Shown one piece after another: positions 55,138-64,000 of a DNA stretch of 64,000 nt. This DNA is from Ancylostoma caninum (lineage: Eukaryota > Nematoda > Chromadorea > Rhabditida > Ancylostomatidae), in the NCBI GenBank assembly GCA_037903475.1, contig JBAJFG010000601.1, positions 372,001 through 436,000 of the forward strand, written 5' to 3'. Under the pieces are notes generated by a model that did no database searches, was not told where the DNA came from, and saw nothing but the letters and a program-made list of their open reading frames with translations. A program made the translations under genes and the position numbers. The stretch's first letter is position 1; the number at the start of each line of letters is the position of its first letter.

Positions 55138-56880
55138 GACCGACGTCGGAGTTGTACCAAAGTTCCGCCCCGGATCAGAGCATCGCCTCCTTGGTGCAAG
55201 ATTCTTCTTCTCACGCAAACGAGAGAAAATAAAATAAACAATAAAAAAGACCTCAAGGAGAGATGAGCAGCACTGTTGGCCGAAGCCGCAGAAGCAGGGA
55301 AAGGCATTCGCAGCGCCCGCCGAGAATTCACTAATCGCAAGACCAAGATGTCCGACCGGCGCCCGGATGGAACAATTTCTTCATCAAGACGGACAATGGA
55401 GAAGGTCATCTACGACTTCTACTCGGATCTCTTCGATAGCCAAGTCCACCTTTCTCAGTGTCATCTTAGGGAGGATGGGTATGTTGTCCCATCGGTTCTC
55501 CCTTCCGAAACCCGACATGCCATCAAGTCGGTGAAAAATCGTACAGCACCGAGCCCCGACAGGATTCCACCGGAACATCTGAAGAGCCTACCGCCAGTTC
55601 TCATCACCACCTTGGCTAGGCTTTTCACAAGTACCTGTCGGAATGCAGGGTACCTAACCAATGGAAGACCAGCAGGACCATGTTGCTGTACAAGAAAGGA
55701 GACCCGCAGGACATTGGCAATTGTTGCCCCATCTGCCCACTGTCCGTCGTCCACAAGCTTTTCACGCGAGTGATCCTCAATAGGATCAAAAGGACACTAG
55801 ATGAAGGACAGTCGTGCGAGCAAGCAGGGTTTCGAAAAGGATTCAGTACGATCGATCACATACACACAGTCACTAGACTCATCGAAGTATCGCGAGAGTA
55901 TATGATGCCCCTCTGTCACACGTTCATCGATTTGAAGAAAGCCTTTGACTCTGTGGAGACAGAAGCGGTGTTGGAAGTCCTGAGCAACCAGGGCTTACCT
56001 ACTCAATACATCAAGGTATTTCGTGAGCTCTACAGCAACTTCATGACCAGGATTTCTCCATTCTACGACGACATCACCATCGATGTCAAGAGAGGGGTTT
56101 GGCAAGGCGATACCGTGTCGCCAAAACTATTCAGCGCCACTCTCAGAGACGTCATGTGGAAACTGGAATGGGATAGTATGGGAGTGCAAGTTGATGGCCG
56201 GCGACTTTATCATCTTCGCTTGGCTGACGACATCGTTTTCAGCAAAGCGGAACGTATGCTGCCCGACCTCGACGACGTACGAGAGAAGATCGGTCTCCAA
56301 CTAAATCTGACGAAGACGGTGTTCATGAGAAACGGATGAGTCCCGGATGCCCCATTCTCGCTCAACGGAACTACCATATCCGAATGCTCCAGCTACGTAT
56401 ACCTAGGTCGGGAAATCAACATGATGAACGACCTCGCTCCAGAGCTGGGCAGGAGGAAGCGAGCGGCTTGGGAAGCTTGCAAGAGCATCGAAGACGTAGT
56501 GAAGAAGTCGAAGAACACCAGGCTCCGTGCCCACCTCTTCAACACAACCGTTCTCCCTGCCTTGACCTACGCTTCAGAAACCTGGGCGTTACGCAAGCAA
56601 GATGAGAATGCGGTCAGCGGCTCGTCGAACGCTCCATCGAGAAGGTGATGTTAGGAATAACCCGCCTCACGCAAGTGAGGGCTGGAATACGGAGTTCCAC
56701 TCTTCATCAAAAACCGAAGATCAGGGACGCTGCCGCCTAGCCAACTTGAATAAGATTGGGTGGACCGCACCCGTTATGCGTTCTAACGACAACCGTTGAA
56801 CAAGAACCGTCAGCGACTGGACTCCACGGAACGTTAAGCGCACGGCAGGAAGAGCACCGATCCTATGGTCAGACATGGGT
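55138..56880 (+). pseudogene. RTE-type non-LTR retrotransposon, 5'-truncated
   Basis: It starts with the end of the endonuclease (GVVPKFRPGSEHRLLGARFF; SEH in place of the SDH box). Then comes the linker, then RT with FRKGFSTIDHIHTV, TFIDLKKAFDSVETEA, RGVWQGDTVSPKLFS and LADDIVFS (catalytic ADD near 56225). The C-terminus has SYVYLGREINMMNDLAPELG and ALTYASETWALRKQD, characteristic of RTE elements in nematodes. At least three frame changes and a TGA at 56337 disrupt it. Similarity continues in pieces to about 56880. The endonuclease N-terminus and 3' end are missing. Confidence 0.88.
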
Positions 56881-57043
56881 CACCCGAATTTTACTGTAGC
56901 GAGCATCATCCTTCGTCAGAATCGTTTTGTGCAAAAATTCAGTTGGCACTGTCTTCTACATAAGGAAAACAATGCGTGAAATCCCATACAGTGCGTTTCG
57001 TAGCTATAGGGCCACCCGAATTTTACTGTAGCGAGCATCATCG
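56876..57043 (+). repeat. 34-bp direct repeat around an ~130-bp spacer
   Basis: CACCCGAATTTTACTGTAGC followed by GAGCATCATC occurs at 56881-56910 and again at 57013-57042. The first copy adjoins the end of the RTE relic. It could be a target duplication of a lost insertion or two ends of a short element. Confidence 0.7.
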
Positions 57044-58661
57044 TGAACCAATCAATCTGGCTTTTTCTCTAGTCGATTCAGAATGTAAAATAACCTCTAT
57101 AGTCTTACTCTTCATTAACATAACCGATATGTAGGATTTTTACCAGAAGGATAGAGAACTGGTCTTCCCAATCATAGGGGGACACTTGGTCTTGATTAAA
57201 CGATTTAATCAGAAAGGTGGAATTAACCGTGCAATTTTCACCAGTAGGCTCTTCCGTTCTTCCCTAATCAGTGATGATCCAAATATCCTATTCTCTAGAA
57301 TGGTGAAGAAGTTCCAGATGAGGTTCGACTCAAAATTTTTCTTAGTTTCTTTAACTGTCATGGAAATTCTAGCTGTATTAAGCATGGCTCAATCTAGAAT
57401 TCGTGCTATAGAGATATCAAAAACTTTTCGGCCTAGACTACTTCCAAAAGGCCTACAGCGACGGAATTTTGTCGTAGTAAAATATAGGTGGGTTGAACAC
57501 TGACACACTTTTACTAGCTCCATTTCAGTTTTCTAAACCATTCACAGAGCTTTCTTATCACATGAGGCAGAGTGTCTTCCAAAAGCCGACTTCAGCTCAT
57601 TTTCGACCCTGAATCTCAGGAAGTGAGACTTGGCATGGTGGCTTCAAAGACTTCGGGCTGAACGAACGCACTTGGAGGCCTATTTCACACGTAGAAACTC
57701 GCTTCGAAACCTCATTCGAATTCCATGGTAGGCTTTCTTCTGTTGGGATGATACAAAATATTGTATCCCACCTAACATTTTGACATCTAGAGATTCCTCC
57801 TTCATCATGATTTGTTGATACAGTTCTTCCTTCTTTGTGAACTATCATAAACACATCACTATGGTTACAGCTTTACTCCAGATGCTCAGTCCCTTAGCAT
57901 AAAATTATTGGCGTCGTAGTCCCAGCAGTGTAAGTCAGTTAAACTCCAAGAGCACGGTCTTCACCGATTCTAACCTTTTCACTTGCATTTGGCGCACAGC
58001 GCCTCCTCTGTTTTTGGCCTGATCCCGCCGCGCAGTCTTCACGCCGTTGTCACAGGGGACTCCGCGGCGCGGTTTTTTTTCCCGAAATCAGTCGCTCCTT
58101 TGCGATCACGCCGAACGGTCGGGTTGCGGTTTTGCTTTTACCTTTCGCTGTACCTTGTTATTGGACGTATCGCATGCTGATGTGTGATTTCAATACGCCG
58201 TAAATACCATCATCGCGTTTCTGTCATTCCTTAGATGACAAGATTCGAGCAAATTTCGCTCATTTTTCGTGTACTTGTTTTGAAAGTTCATTTCCGAAAC
58301 AAGTACATGAGGGATTTTGTAGTTATATTATAAAACTTGTAAGTTATGCAATTGACCCTGTTTTTTTCTTCTCCCAAAATGAATTGCATTCGACTCCTAG
58401 ACAGAGTTCCGCTCACTAAAAAATTCGACCAAATTTCGCTTATGCTTTGTGGAGAAACAAATACACGAAGGATCTTGTAGTTATGAAAAATAAGCGAAGA
58501 ATAAGCGAAATGCGGGTATCTTTTGTTGGAGCACGAGGAGAGGACAAAACATGAGCAATGAATAATCAGCGTGAGTGAAGATCCATTCTATTGTTTGAAT
58601 TCCGATCATGTGCAAGAATGTTGAAGTAACCATTTGCGTCGCATCCCCCAAGATCGTTCAG
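57044..58661. other. No confident gene
   Basis: A plus frame at 57186-57503 (KRFNQKGGINRAIFTS, VVKYRWVEH end) is open for 105 codons and moderately protein-like, without splice sites or motifs. Short repeats of AAGTACATGA / CAAGTACA type lie at 58270-58330. Confidence 0.3.
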
Positions 58662-59673
58662 ATGAAGCTTTTGATAATACTTCTTGCGATTTCTTTTGGA
58701 TTATCTCACCGGCTTACTGGAAGGGAGAATGAAGAACGCAAACGTCACTGTGGATTATCATACTTGCGTTGGTCAATTTGAACGAAAATTTCCAAAAGAC
58801 AAAATATGGAGGATTGTGTACACACAAACCCAAAGAATTTAGGTCTTCGTGGAAGATATAAGTCATTTGGTGGGCGACGTGTGAGACCTAAGGAGTACCC
58901 GTGGCTCGTGAGGCTCTCCCACGTCACAAGTATCGGCTCTGTCTATGAGCGTGCGTAATTTTTGTAATGAATGAGATTAGTACTACAGGAATGTACCCTC
59001 GAGAACTTCGAGAAATCAAATCCCGGTCGTGCAGTGGTGTCCAAATTTCCCCACGTCATATATTGACTGCCGCACATTGCGTTCTCGAAAAAGACTTAAA
59101 AAGGTGAGTACAGAGGACGTGTTGGAAAAAGTCAGACGCATCGAATTATATAGACTTGCTTTCTCATAGAATGTTGAGCGTGAGCGGGTTCAAGATATAT
59201 TTTGGAAGCGACTGTGTCCGTCCAATTGGTTGTGTGACGCCACATTACGCGGTTAAGGTAATCAAGTGCATTATTAAGCAGAAAGCGACCAAACTTTTCG
59301 GTCCTTTATTTAGATCACTGCGAAAAAGTATACTGGTTATTCCGCCGATGATTTGGCTATTATTGCATTGCGAGATAACGTAAGTCCCAGAGAAGCACTA
59401 CCAATCTGTATGCCACAAAAGCGCACAGTTTTGGCCAAATTATTGAAAGCTGCAGGAGCCGGAATAGACCGTAAGTTTTGCAAAGAGCATTATCACAGAC
59501 AAAACAATTTAATGTGCATGTCCCTTACCCTGTCTCAATCTGCAGTCTATTGTTTTTTTTTTGACGAAACTGCTTCTGAGATGATGAGGTTGTTATGTGG
59601 AAGACTCCACTCTGAAGTTCAAGGCGATCCACTAAAGTCAAATGGCTACGCTTTTGGCGAGACATTTTACTGA
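58662..59673 (+). CDS. S1 (trypsin-like) serine protease gene, probably inactive
   Basis: An ATG at 58662, just after GTTCAG, opens MKLLIILLAISFGLSHRLTG, a signal peptide. The same frame, broken by TGA at 58779, continues to SFGGRRVRPKEYPWLVRLSH, the zymogen/N-terminal region. Exons 58989-59103, 59170-59257, 59314-59470 and 59546-59673 then join in frame across introns of 56-75 nt (GTGAGT and GTAAGT donors). They give SPRHILTAAHCVLEK (catalytic His), GFKIYFGSDC, SADDLAIIALRDN (catalytic Asp) and LLCGRLHSEVQGDPLKSNG. The family's GDSGGPL serine block reads GDPL here, so the nucleophile is missing. The in-frame TGA and this gap suggest a pseudogene or a pseudoprotease. Secreted nematode S1 family. 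Confidence 0.75.
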
Positions 59674-59750
59674 TCAAAACCTTGCTTGGCAAGTGATTTT
59701 TCAGGAGAATGGAGCTTAAGTTTGTTTGACAATAAAAGCCTCTCTACCCC
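59610..59750 (+). repeat. Segment duplicated at 60430-60560
   Basis: CTCTGAAGTTCA, TTTGGCGAGA, GACATTTTAC, CTTGCTTG(G/A)CAAG and TTTTTC(A/G)GGAGAAT(G/A)G recur in the same order at 60429 onward. The first copy covers the last exon of the protease gene, so its 3' end has been copied about 820 bp downstream. Within the second copy, GGCGAGAGAATGTGTTGGCG / GGCGAGAGTATATGTTGGAG units add a local tandem repeat (60550-60630). Confidence 0.6.
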
Positions 59751-60677
59751 GCAAATGTTTGAGTATGAGCATTGAATCCTCTGTTCATTACATCGGCGAA
59801 ACCCTGCAAACACTCACTGTCTCAAAGAATCCACGTTCCCAAGCTTTGAACTTTCATAAAAGAGATGATGAGCATTAGAATCTCCACTATATTCCAAACC
59901 AGTGGAATTGATGAGCCGATTCAAAATCCTAGAGCCTACAAGGAAAGTTTACTTTATCGAAGTAGTCCTTCGTAATGCGATATGCGCTATCACATGCAGT
60001 TTTCAACGCTGATCTCGAATGCATTGTTCAAAAGCACCGCGAGCTTCTCTACAGGATAATTTGCACTAGAAGCATGCTTCAGTCATGCGTCAGAAGCACG
60101 CATCCTTTTGCGAAGGATTTTTCATGAAGGCCGCGCAACATGCCATGCACATCCTCAATGAAAAGCGCGCGGGGCCGCCGAGAGGCCATAAACGGATGCG
60201 TCTGCGTCAGCGATGCGATTAGCCCTATACTTCATTGTATAGAGAGAGGCATACGGCTCGAACGCACGCAGTATAAATTCTAGTAATAAAAAGTTGCACC
60301 TATTTTTTTCCTCAACTGGTTGGGAGTAAGGGTTCCCTTGTATGAGCTAGAATCGCAATTAAGAAAAGGCATTGACTTTATACTCTAGTTCTCCCTATGC
60401 GCCCTCAGTGGTATGGCTGGCTTGTACTCTGAAGTTCATTAGCGACCTGTTTGGCGAGAGGATGTATTCGGAAGACATTTTACGGGTTCAAGTCTTGCTT
60501 GACAAGACATTTTTCGGGAGAATAGGTCTGGAGACGGTTTGGCAACAAAAAAGGCGAGAGAATGTGTTGGCGACCCATTTTCCGGGTGTTTGGCAAGACA
60601 AAAGGCGAGAGTATATGTTGGAGACCCATTTTCCTGGACAGGTACTTACCAGACACCGGCTTTCGAGTCGTTGAGTC

Positions 60678-60699
60678 GGCTCAATTACCCAAGTTTGAG
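60678..60699 (+). ncRNA. SL1 spliced-leader-like sequence followed by GT
   Basis: The 22 bases at 60678-60699 equal the nematode SL1 leader at 20 positions (TT in positions 3 and 5 are C here); the 3' 17 bases, AATTACCCAAGTTTGAG, are exact. GT follows directly at 60700, as in SL RNA genes, where the leader ends at a splice donor. A GTACG/CGTAC stem follows. Only a weak Sm-like site (AGATTTTTGCG, 60778) lies downstream, farther than usual. It is probably a diverged SL RNA gene or pseudogene. Chance is unlikely for a 20/22 match in 64 kb. Confidence 0.5.
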
Positions 60700-60779
60700 G
60701 TACGTATTCCAAATGGAGTCGTACATCAGAAGAGTGGCGGTGTCAGTCCGAAGTAACTGCTAGGCAAACTAACGGCCAG

Positions 60780-61490
60780 ATTTTTGCGTGAGGATATCTC
60801 CGTGGTCCTTTTTGCATGAGGACATCTCCCGCAGGCACATCGCATGCGTATTGATTGTAGCCAGTGACATGCCGCCAGCTACATCAGCAGCCGCTGGAAT
60901 CCGGGACCGCACCAGCGCATGTCCGTAGTAACTGTGCTTGCCCACAGCACGCCAGGTAATGCCGCTGGCAACGCGCCGCCAACGCCGCTCATGCCGCTGT
61001 GACCCCAGCCGCTCGTGTAGTCCACTCGAATGAACTTCATCGGCGGCACACGCCAGCGTCTTGAGCCTCACTTTAAAAGATTTACTTCATATCGACTAGT
61101 ACATTGCATAACTTGAAGTATTTGTACATTAACTTGGATACAGCCATTATTAAGTTGGTATTTCTTACTACTATTAAGGTTCTGTGAACCTAGGATTGAA
61201 AGTGATGGAAAACCTCTGAAAAATTGCTCTTTTTCTGTGTTGTCAAAAATTGATTCTAATATTTGACTTATTGTAGAGTATATGGTGTAGTTTCTGAAAG
61301 TTAGAATCGAAGAGACATAACATAAACGCTAAAATAGCCCCAGAAGATTTAAAGTTGTCTTAAGTGATCAATCTCTTCTTCACATCTCCAGGTAATATAC
61401 CAGGACTGTGGTGGCAATGACGTTACATATATTAGAATTGCGAATATTTGACGGTATTTTCACTGGAGTGACAAGAAAAACTGCTTAATA
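60780..61490. other. No confident gene
   Basis: A GC-rich patch at 60840-61070 holds a 100-codon minus frame (start 61071) without motifs. The sequence then turns AT-rich. Nothing else recognised. Confidence 0.3.
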
Positions 61491-62381
61491 CAGGGTGCGT
61501 CATAAATATTGACGCACTGAAGTTGTACTGTAGAAAGGACAACATCCCAAAAGCCACTATATATGCATACCCAAAATGAAGGTCATGTCTCAGCGAATAC
61601 AAAAAATCTACTAGAGCGCTCTCCTTGTGAAAGCAGCCACGAACATATCGGTAGAGAAAATCGCCGATACGCCGCAACTGAAGTTCGTCCATTATTCTTC
61701 CATATTATAAAGAGGATAATCTTTAGGAAAACGACACTCTTAAGCCAAGTAGGGCAGGTCTTGCTCTCCAAGTATCCCATGAAACCATATCCTTGTTCGC
61801 AAGTCTTGTCGTGTCCCAGCCAGAGAAAGGCATCTATGTTTTACTATAGAAAATTTTTTCGTTTTCTTGTTTCTCATTCAAGCAATCTTCTAAGGGCACA
61901 TTTTCTCGCTTGTCTTAGTTCTCATCACAAGATGAATTCATAGGTACTTTGGCAGGGCTTGGCTGTTGCTCAGAGACAAAAGTGGCACGGGTCCAGTTTC
62001 AAAAATCTACTTGAGGCACTTCAACTTGGCGGAGAATAGGCTTCCTTGTGAACCGAGTTCCAGTCTACGGATGACCCCATATGGATATCTTAGAGAGCAA
62101 GAGCTGCGCTATAATCCACAAAAACATCAAGCTCCCAAAGGCTTATCTGTTCAAGATCTGGGACAAAGTCGACCTGAGTTAGTTGCGGCGCAGAGGCATT
62201 GCGATCCCTCGTCGTCTCTGTGACTGCTTCAGCAAAGAAGGAGCTTGCCGTGAACAAGAGTGCATTTATTCGGATCGCCAAGACTTGGGCTTTATTCTGC
62301 ATATGCTCATTTGGAATGTTTTTGCATCTTTTCTTTTCTACAGACTCATTTTAGGTGCGTCAATAATTTTGACGCACCCTG
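61491..62381 (+). mobile_element. 891-bp TIR element with transposase remnant
   Basis: Left end CAGGGTGCGTCATAAATATT followed by GACGCAC; right end on the minus strand CAGGGTGCGTCAAAATTATT followed by GACGCACC; TA at 61489-61490 and 62382-62383. Inside, a plus frame at about 62080-62270 reads HMDILESKSCAIIHKNIKLP and later CDCFSKEGACREQE, the C-terminal pattern of Tc1/mariner-group transposases (W/D-x-LESKAC...). The catalytic region is not recognisable. The element is probably an internal-deletion derivative. Its outer TIR bases are shared with the element at 17398. Confidence 0.7.
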
Positions 62382-62383
62382 TA

Positions 62384-63862
62384 ATTGACCAATTACAATG
62401 TCCATCTGCGAAAAGCTGCAACATGGTTTTCTGAACAATCTTTTTGAAGAGTCTTTAAAGTATTGCTCGTTTCTTTGCCAATAGTTGGGAAATAACTAGC
62501 CAACTGCAATGACGACATTGCAATCGCTTTATGAAATGATAGGGGTCTAATAGAAGAGCAGGCAGGAACCCCCTCAAAACTTCTAAAGAACTTTTATGCC
62601 TAAATACATGGCGCACACTGTGTTCGGGTCCGAGAATTATAGTATGTTTGTGTGTTTGCTTATTGTTATTCTTCTCCCACTGACGTTCGAATCTTTGTAA
62701 AGTTCATGTTCATATTCATATTTAATGCCCACTTCTATCTGATAGTGCCTGCAAAAAGTTTATCGTTTTCATGTAGCTCAAATTTCTATTCCAACTTTTG
62801 TCTTCGCGACGCAATTTTGTCCTAGCGCACACCAATAAACCTGGCTGCGTGAGGATGCCGCTGCCGTTGCCGCCGGTGCAGCCCACATGCCAGCTGCCGC
62901 TTGTTTTGTCCTCACTTCGCTGGTGTACTCTGGACACAGCCTAACCACTTCACTTCGTTCGCCCGTGCGGCGCTTATATGCAATAATTATTAGATGCACG
63001 CCTGCGACACACACCTAACAAGAATTATGAACGATGCGCTAAATCACAATCCTGACGCAATTCTACATGCCGCATTGGCCCTTCCTCAAGGATACTCTCC
63101 AAAAGTACGTGTGTGCGTCTTACGTTCTCTATATACCAAACAGGGCTGGGATCCATGAAAGCATAACCACGCAAACCAACAATGGTTGGCGTGATTGGTT
63201 ATCGTATAGACTACATAATTCTGGGAGACGCAGAATGCGAAGGTTGGTTTGCTAGCCTGATTTCGCTTGGTTGAGCGTTCATGAATCCTAGTCCAGCAGT
63301 TCGGTGAAGTCGTTGAATAGCTATTTTGTGGGTTTCGCGTATCATATCACTGGAATCAGCGCATCGAGCTAGTTCAAAATCTGCTACCGTTTCAAACTTG
63401 AAATGAGTTGACACACTGCAATCTGAGACTCATTAAGGTTTCCGATAATACAAAATATTGCAATTTTAAGTGTGGTCGATGGTCGGTCTGAGAAAATGGG
63501 TCATCATATATGGTTCTATTCATAACAAAAAGAGTTTGCTCACTCATTTTTGAAATTTCATGTTCTTCTGATCATTTTATGGTACAAATGACAAACAATA
63601 TCTCTGACGAATGTGCACTAGGAAAATAGCCTGAACAGCATAATACGTCGAGTACAAAGTCTTGCGGCATCTCCTCTCATTTGCTGCCATTCTGCCCCCA
63701 ATTGCTGCTTACGCTGTCGTCTTTTCAGAAGCAATTCCTGAAGGAGCAGTTGAGGGGGCTATGGCACCAATAATTTGCTGTTAAGCTTCGTACTCGACTT
63801 ATTACGCTGTTCGAGCCGCGTTCCTGCTGTACAGTCATGAGATGTGGTACTTTTGAATTCAG
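62384..63862. other. No confident gene
   Basis: A plus frame at about 63027-63159 (MNDALNHNPDAILHAALALP) and another at 63647-63782 (LLSFAAILPPIAAYAVVFSE) are protein-like. The second could be an upstream exon of the gene at the right edge, with a GT at 63780 in matching phase. Neither is certain. Confidence 0.3.
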
Positions 63863-64000
63863 CTACCCTCAAAGGAGACTTGTTGGCCAAAGGAAATCAA
63901 GTAGTTGATCTTCCTCTTGATGAACAAAACACGAAAGATGGAGTGATCGCTACGACGAGTACAAAAGCTTCTGTGTGTGATGTATGTGATTTAATCACTT
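63863..64000 (+). CDS. Exon entering a saposin-like domain, cut by the window edge
   Basis: After an acceptor (TTTTGAATTCAG, AG at 63861-63862) an open frame runs to the window end: TLKGDLLAKGNQVVDLPLDE, then ATTSTKASVCDVCDLIT. A CxxC followed by hydrophobic residues after a linker is how saposin B-type domains begin, and small saposin-like proteins are numerous in nematodes. Only the first two of six domain cysteines are inside the window, so the assignment is tentative. The upstream exon and signal peptide are not established. Confidence 0.4.

Overview
The window looks like a repeat-rich, gene-poor stretch of a nematode nuclear genome, most likely a clade V strongylid such as a hookworm. 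The evidence is: short introns of about 50-100 nt with nematode-type splice sites, the C-terminal exons of a CAP/SCP (Ancylostoma-secreted-protein type) gene, an S1 protease of the nematode secreted type, a near-perfect match to the SL1 spliced leader, and Penelope-like, CR1-like, RTE, Ty3/gypsy, mariner and Helitron relics. There is no bacterial or operon structure.

Layout. 1-1 kb: two cysteine-rich exon candidates. 2.5-3.2 kb: a minus-strand Helitron-type end carrying a 59-bp minisatellite. 4.7-5.4 kb: a three-exon minus-strand host gene of unknown family. 8.6-14.6 kb: a Penelope-like element (PLE) composite, with a minus-strand reverse transcriptase plus GIY-YIG copy between inverted terminal duplications. 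A 1273-bp mariner-size element has inserted in it, and a second PLE relic and hammerhead-like motifs sit beside it. 17.4-18.7, 23.7-24.1 and 27.1-28.0 kb: TIR elements flanked by TA. 28-30 kb: a Helitron-type element with about 24 copies of a 50-bp minisatellite. 30.6-30.9 kb: a tRNA-derived SINE. 31.4-44.2 kb: a nest of three CR1-like non-LTR elements around a minus-strand gypsy element. 44.5-46.1 kb: two more Helitron ends back to back. 46.1-50.1 kb: two virtually identical 540-bp MITEs flanking a small island of host exons (the CAP gene and a membrane-protein candidate). 51.2-51.6 kb: another host gene end. 52.6-54.5 kb: one mariner and a fragment of a second. 55.1-56.9 kb: an RTE relic. 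58.7-59.7 kb: an S1 protease gene that seems to have lost its catalytic serine block. 60.68 kb: the SL1-like sequence. 61.5-62.4 kb: a TIR element with transposase remnants. 63.86-64 kb: an exon entering a saposin-like domain at the right edge.

How the parts relate. Almost every mobile element carries stops or frameshifts, so most of the window is a layered record of insertions. The host genes are small, secreted or membrane-type exon sets lying between elements. The most unusual structural signal is that all three minisatellite arrays lie, in the same orientation, a few hundred bases upstream of Helitron-type 3' termini, so the minisatellite seems to travel as part of a Helitron family. Splice junctions and families were judged by eye and could not be checked against databases or transcripts.
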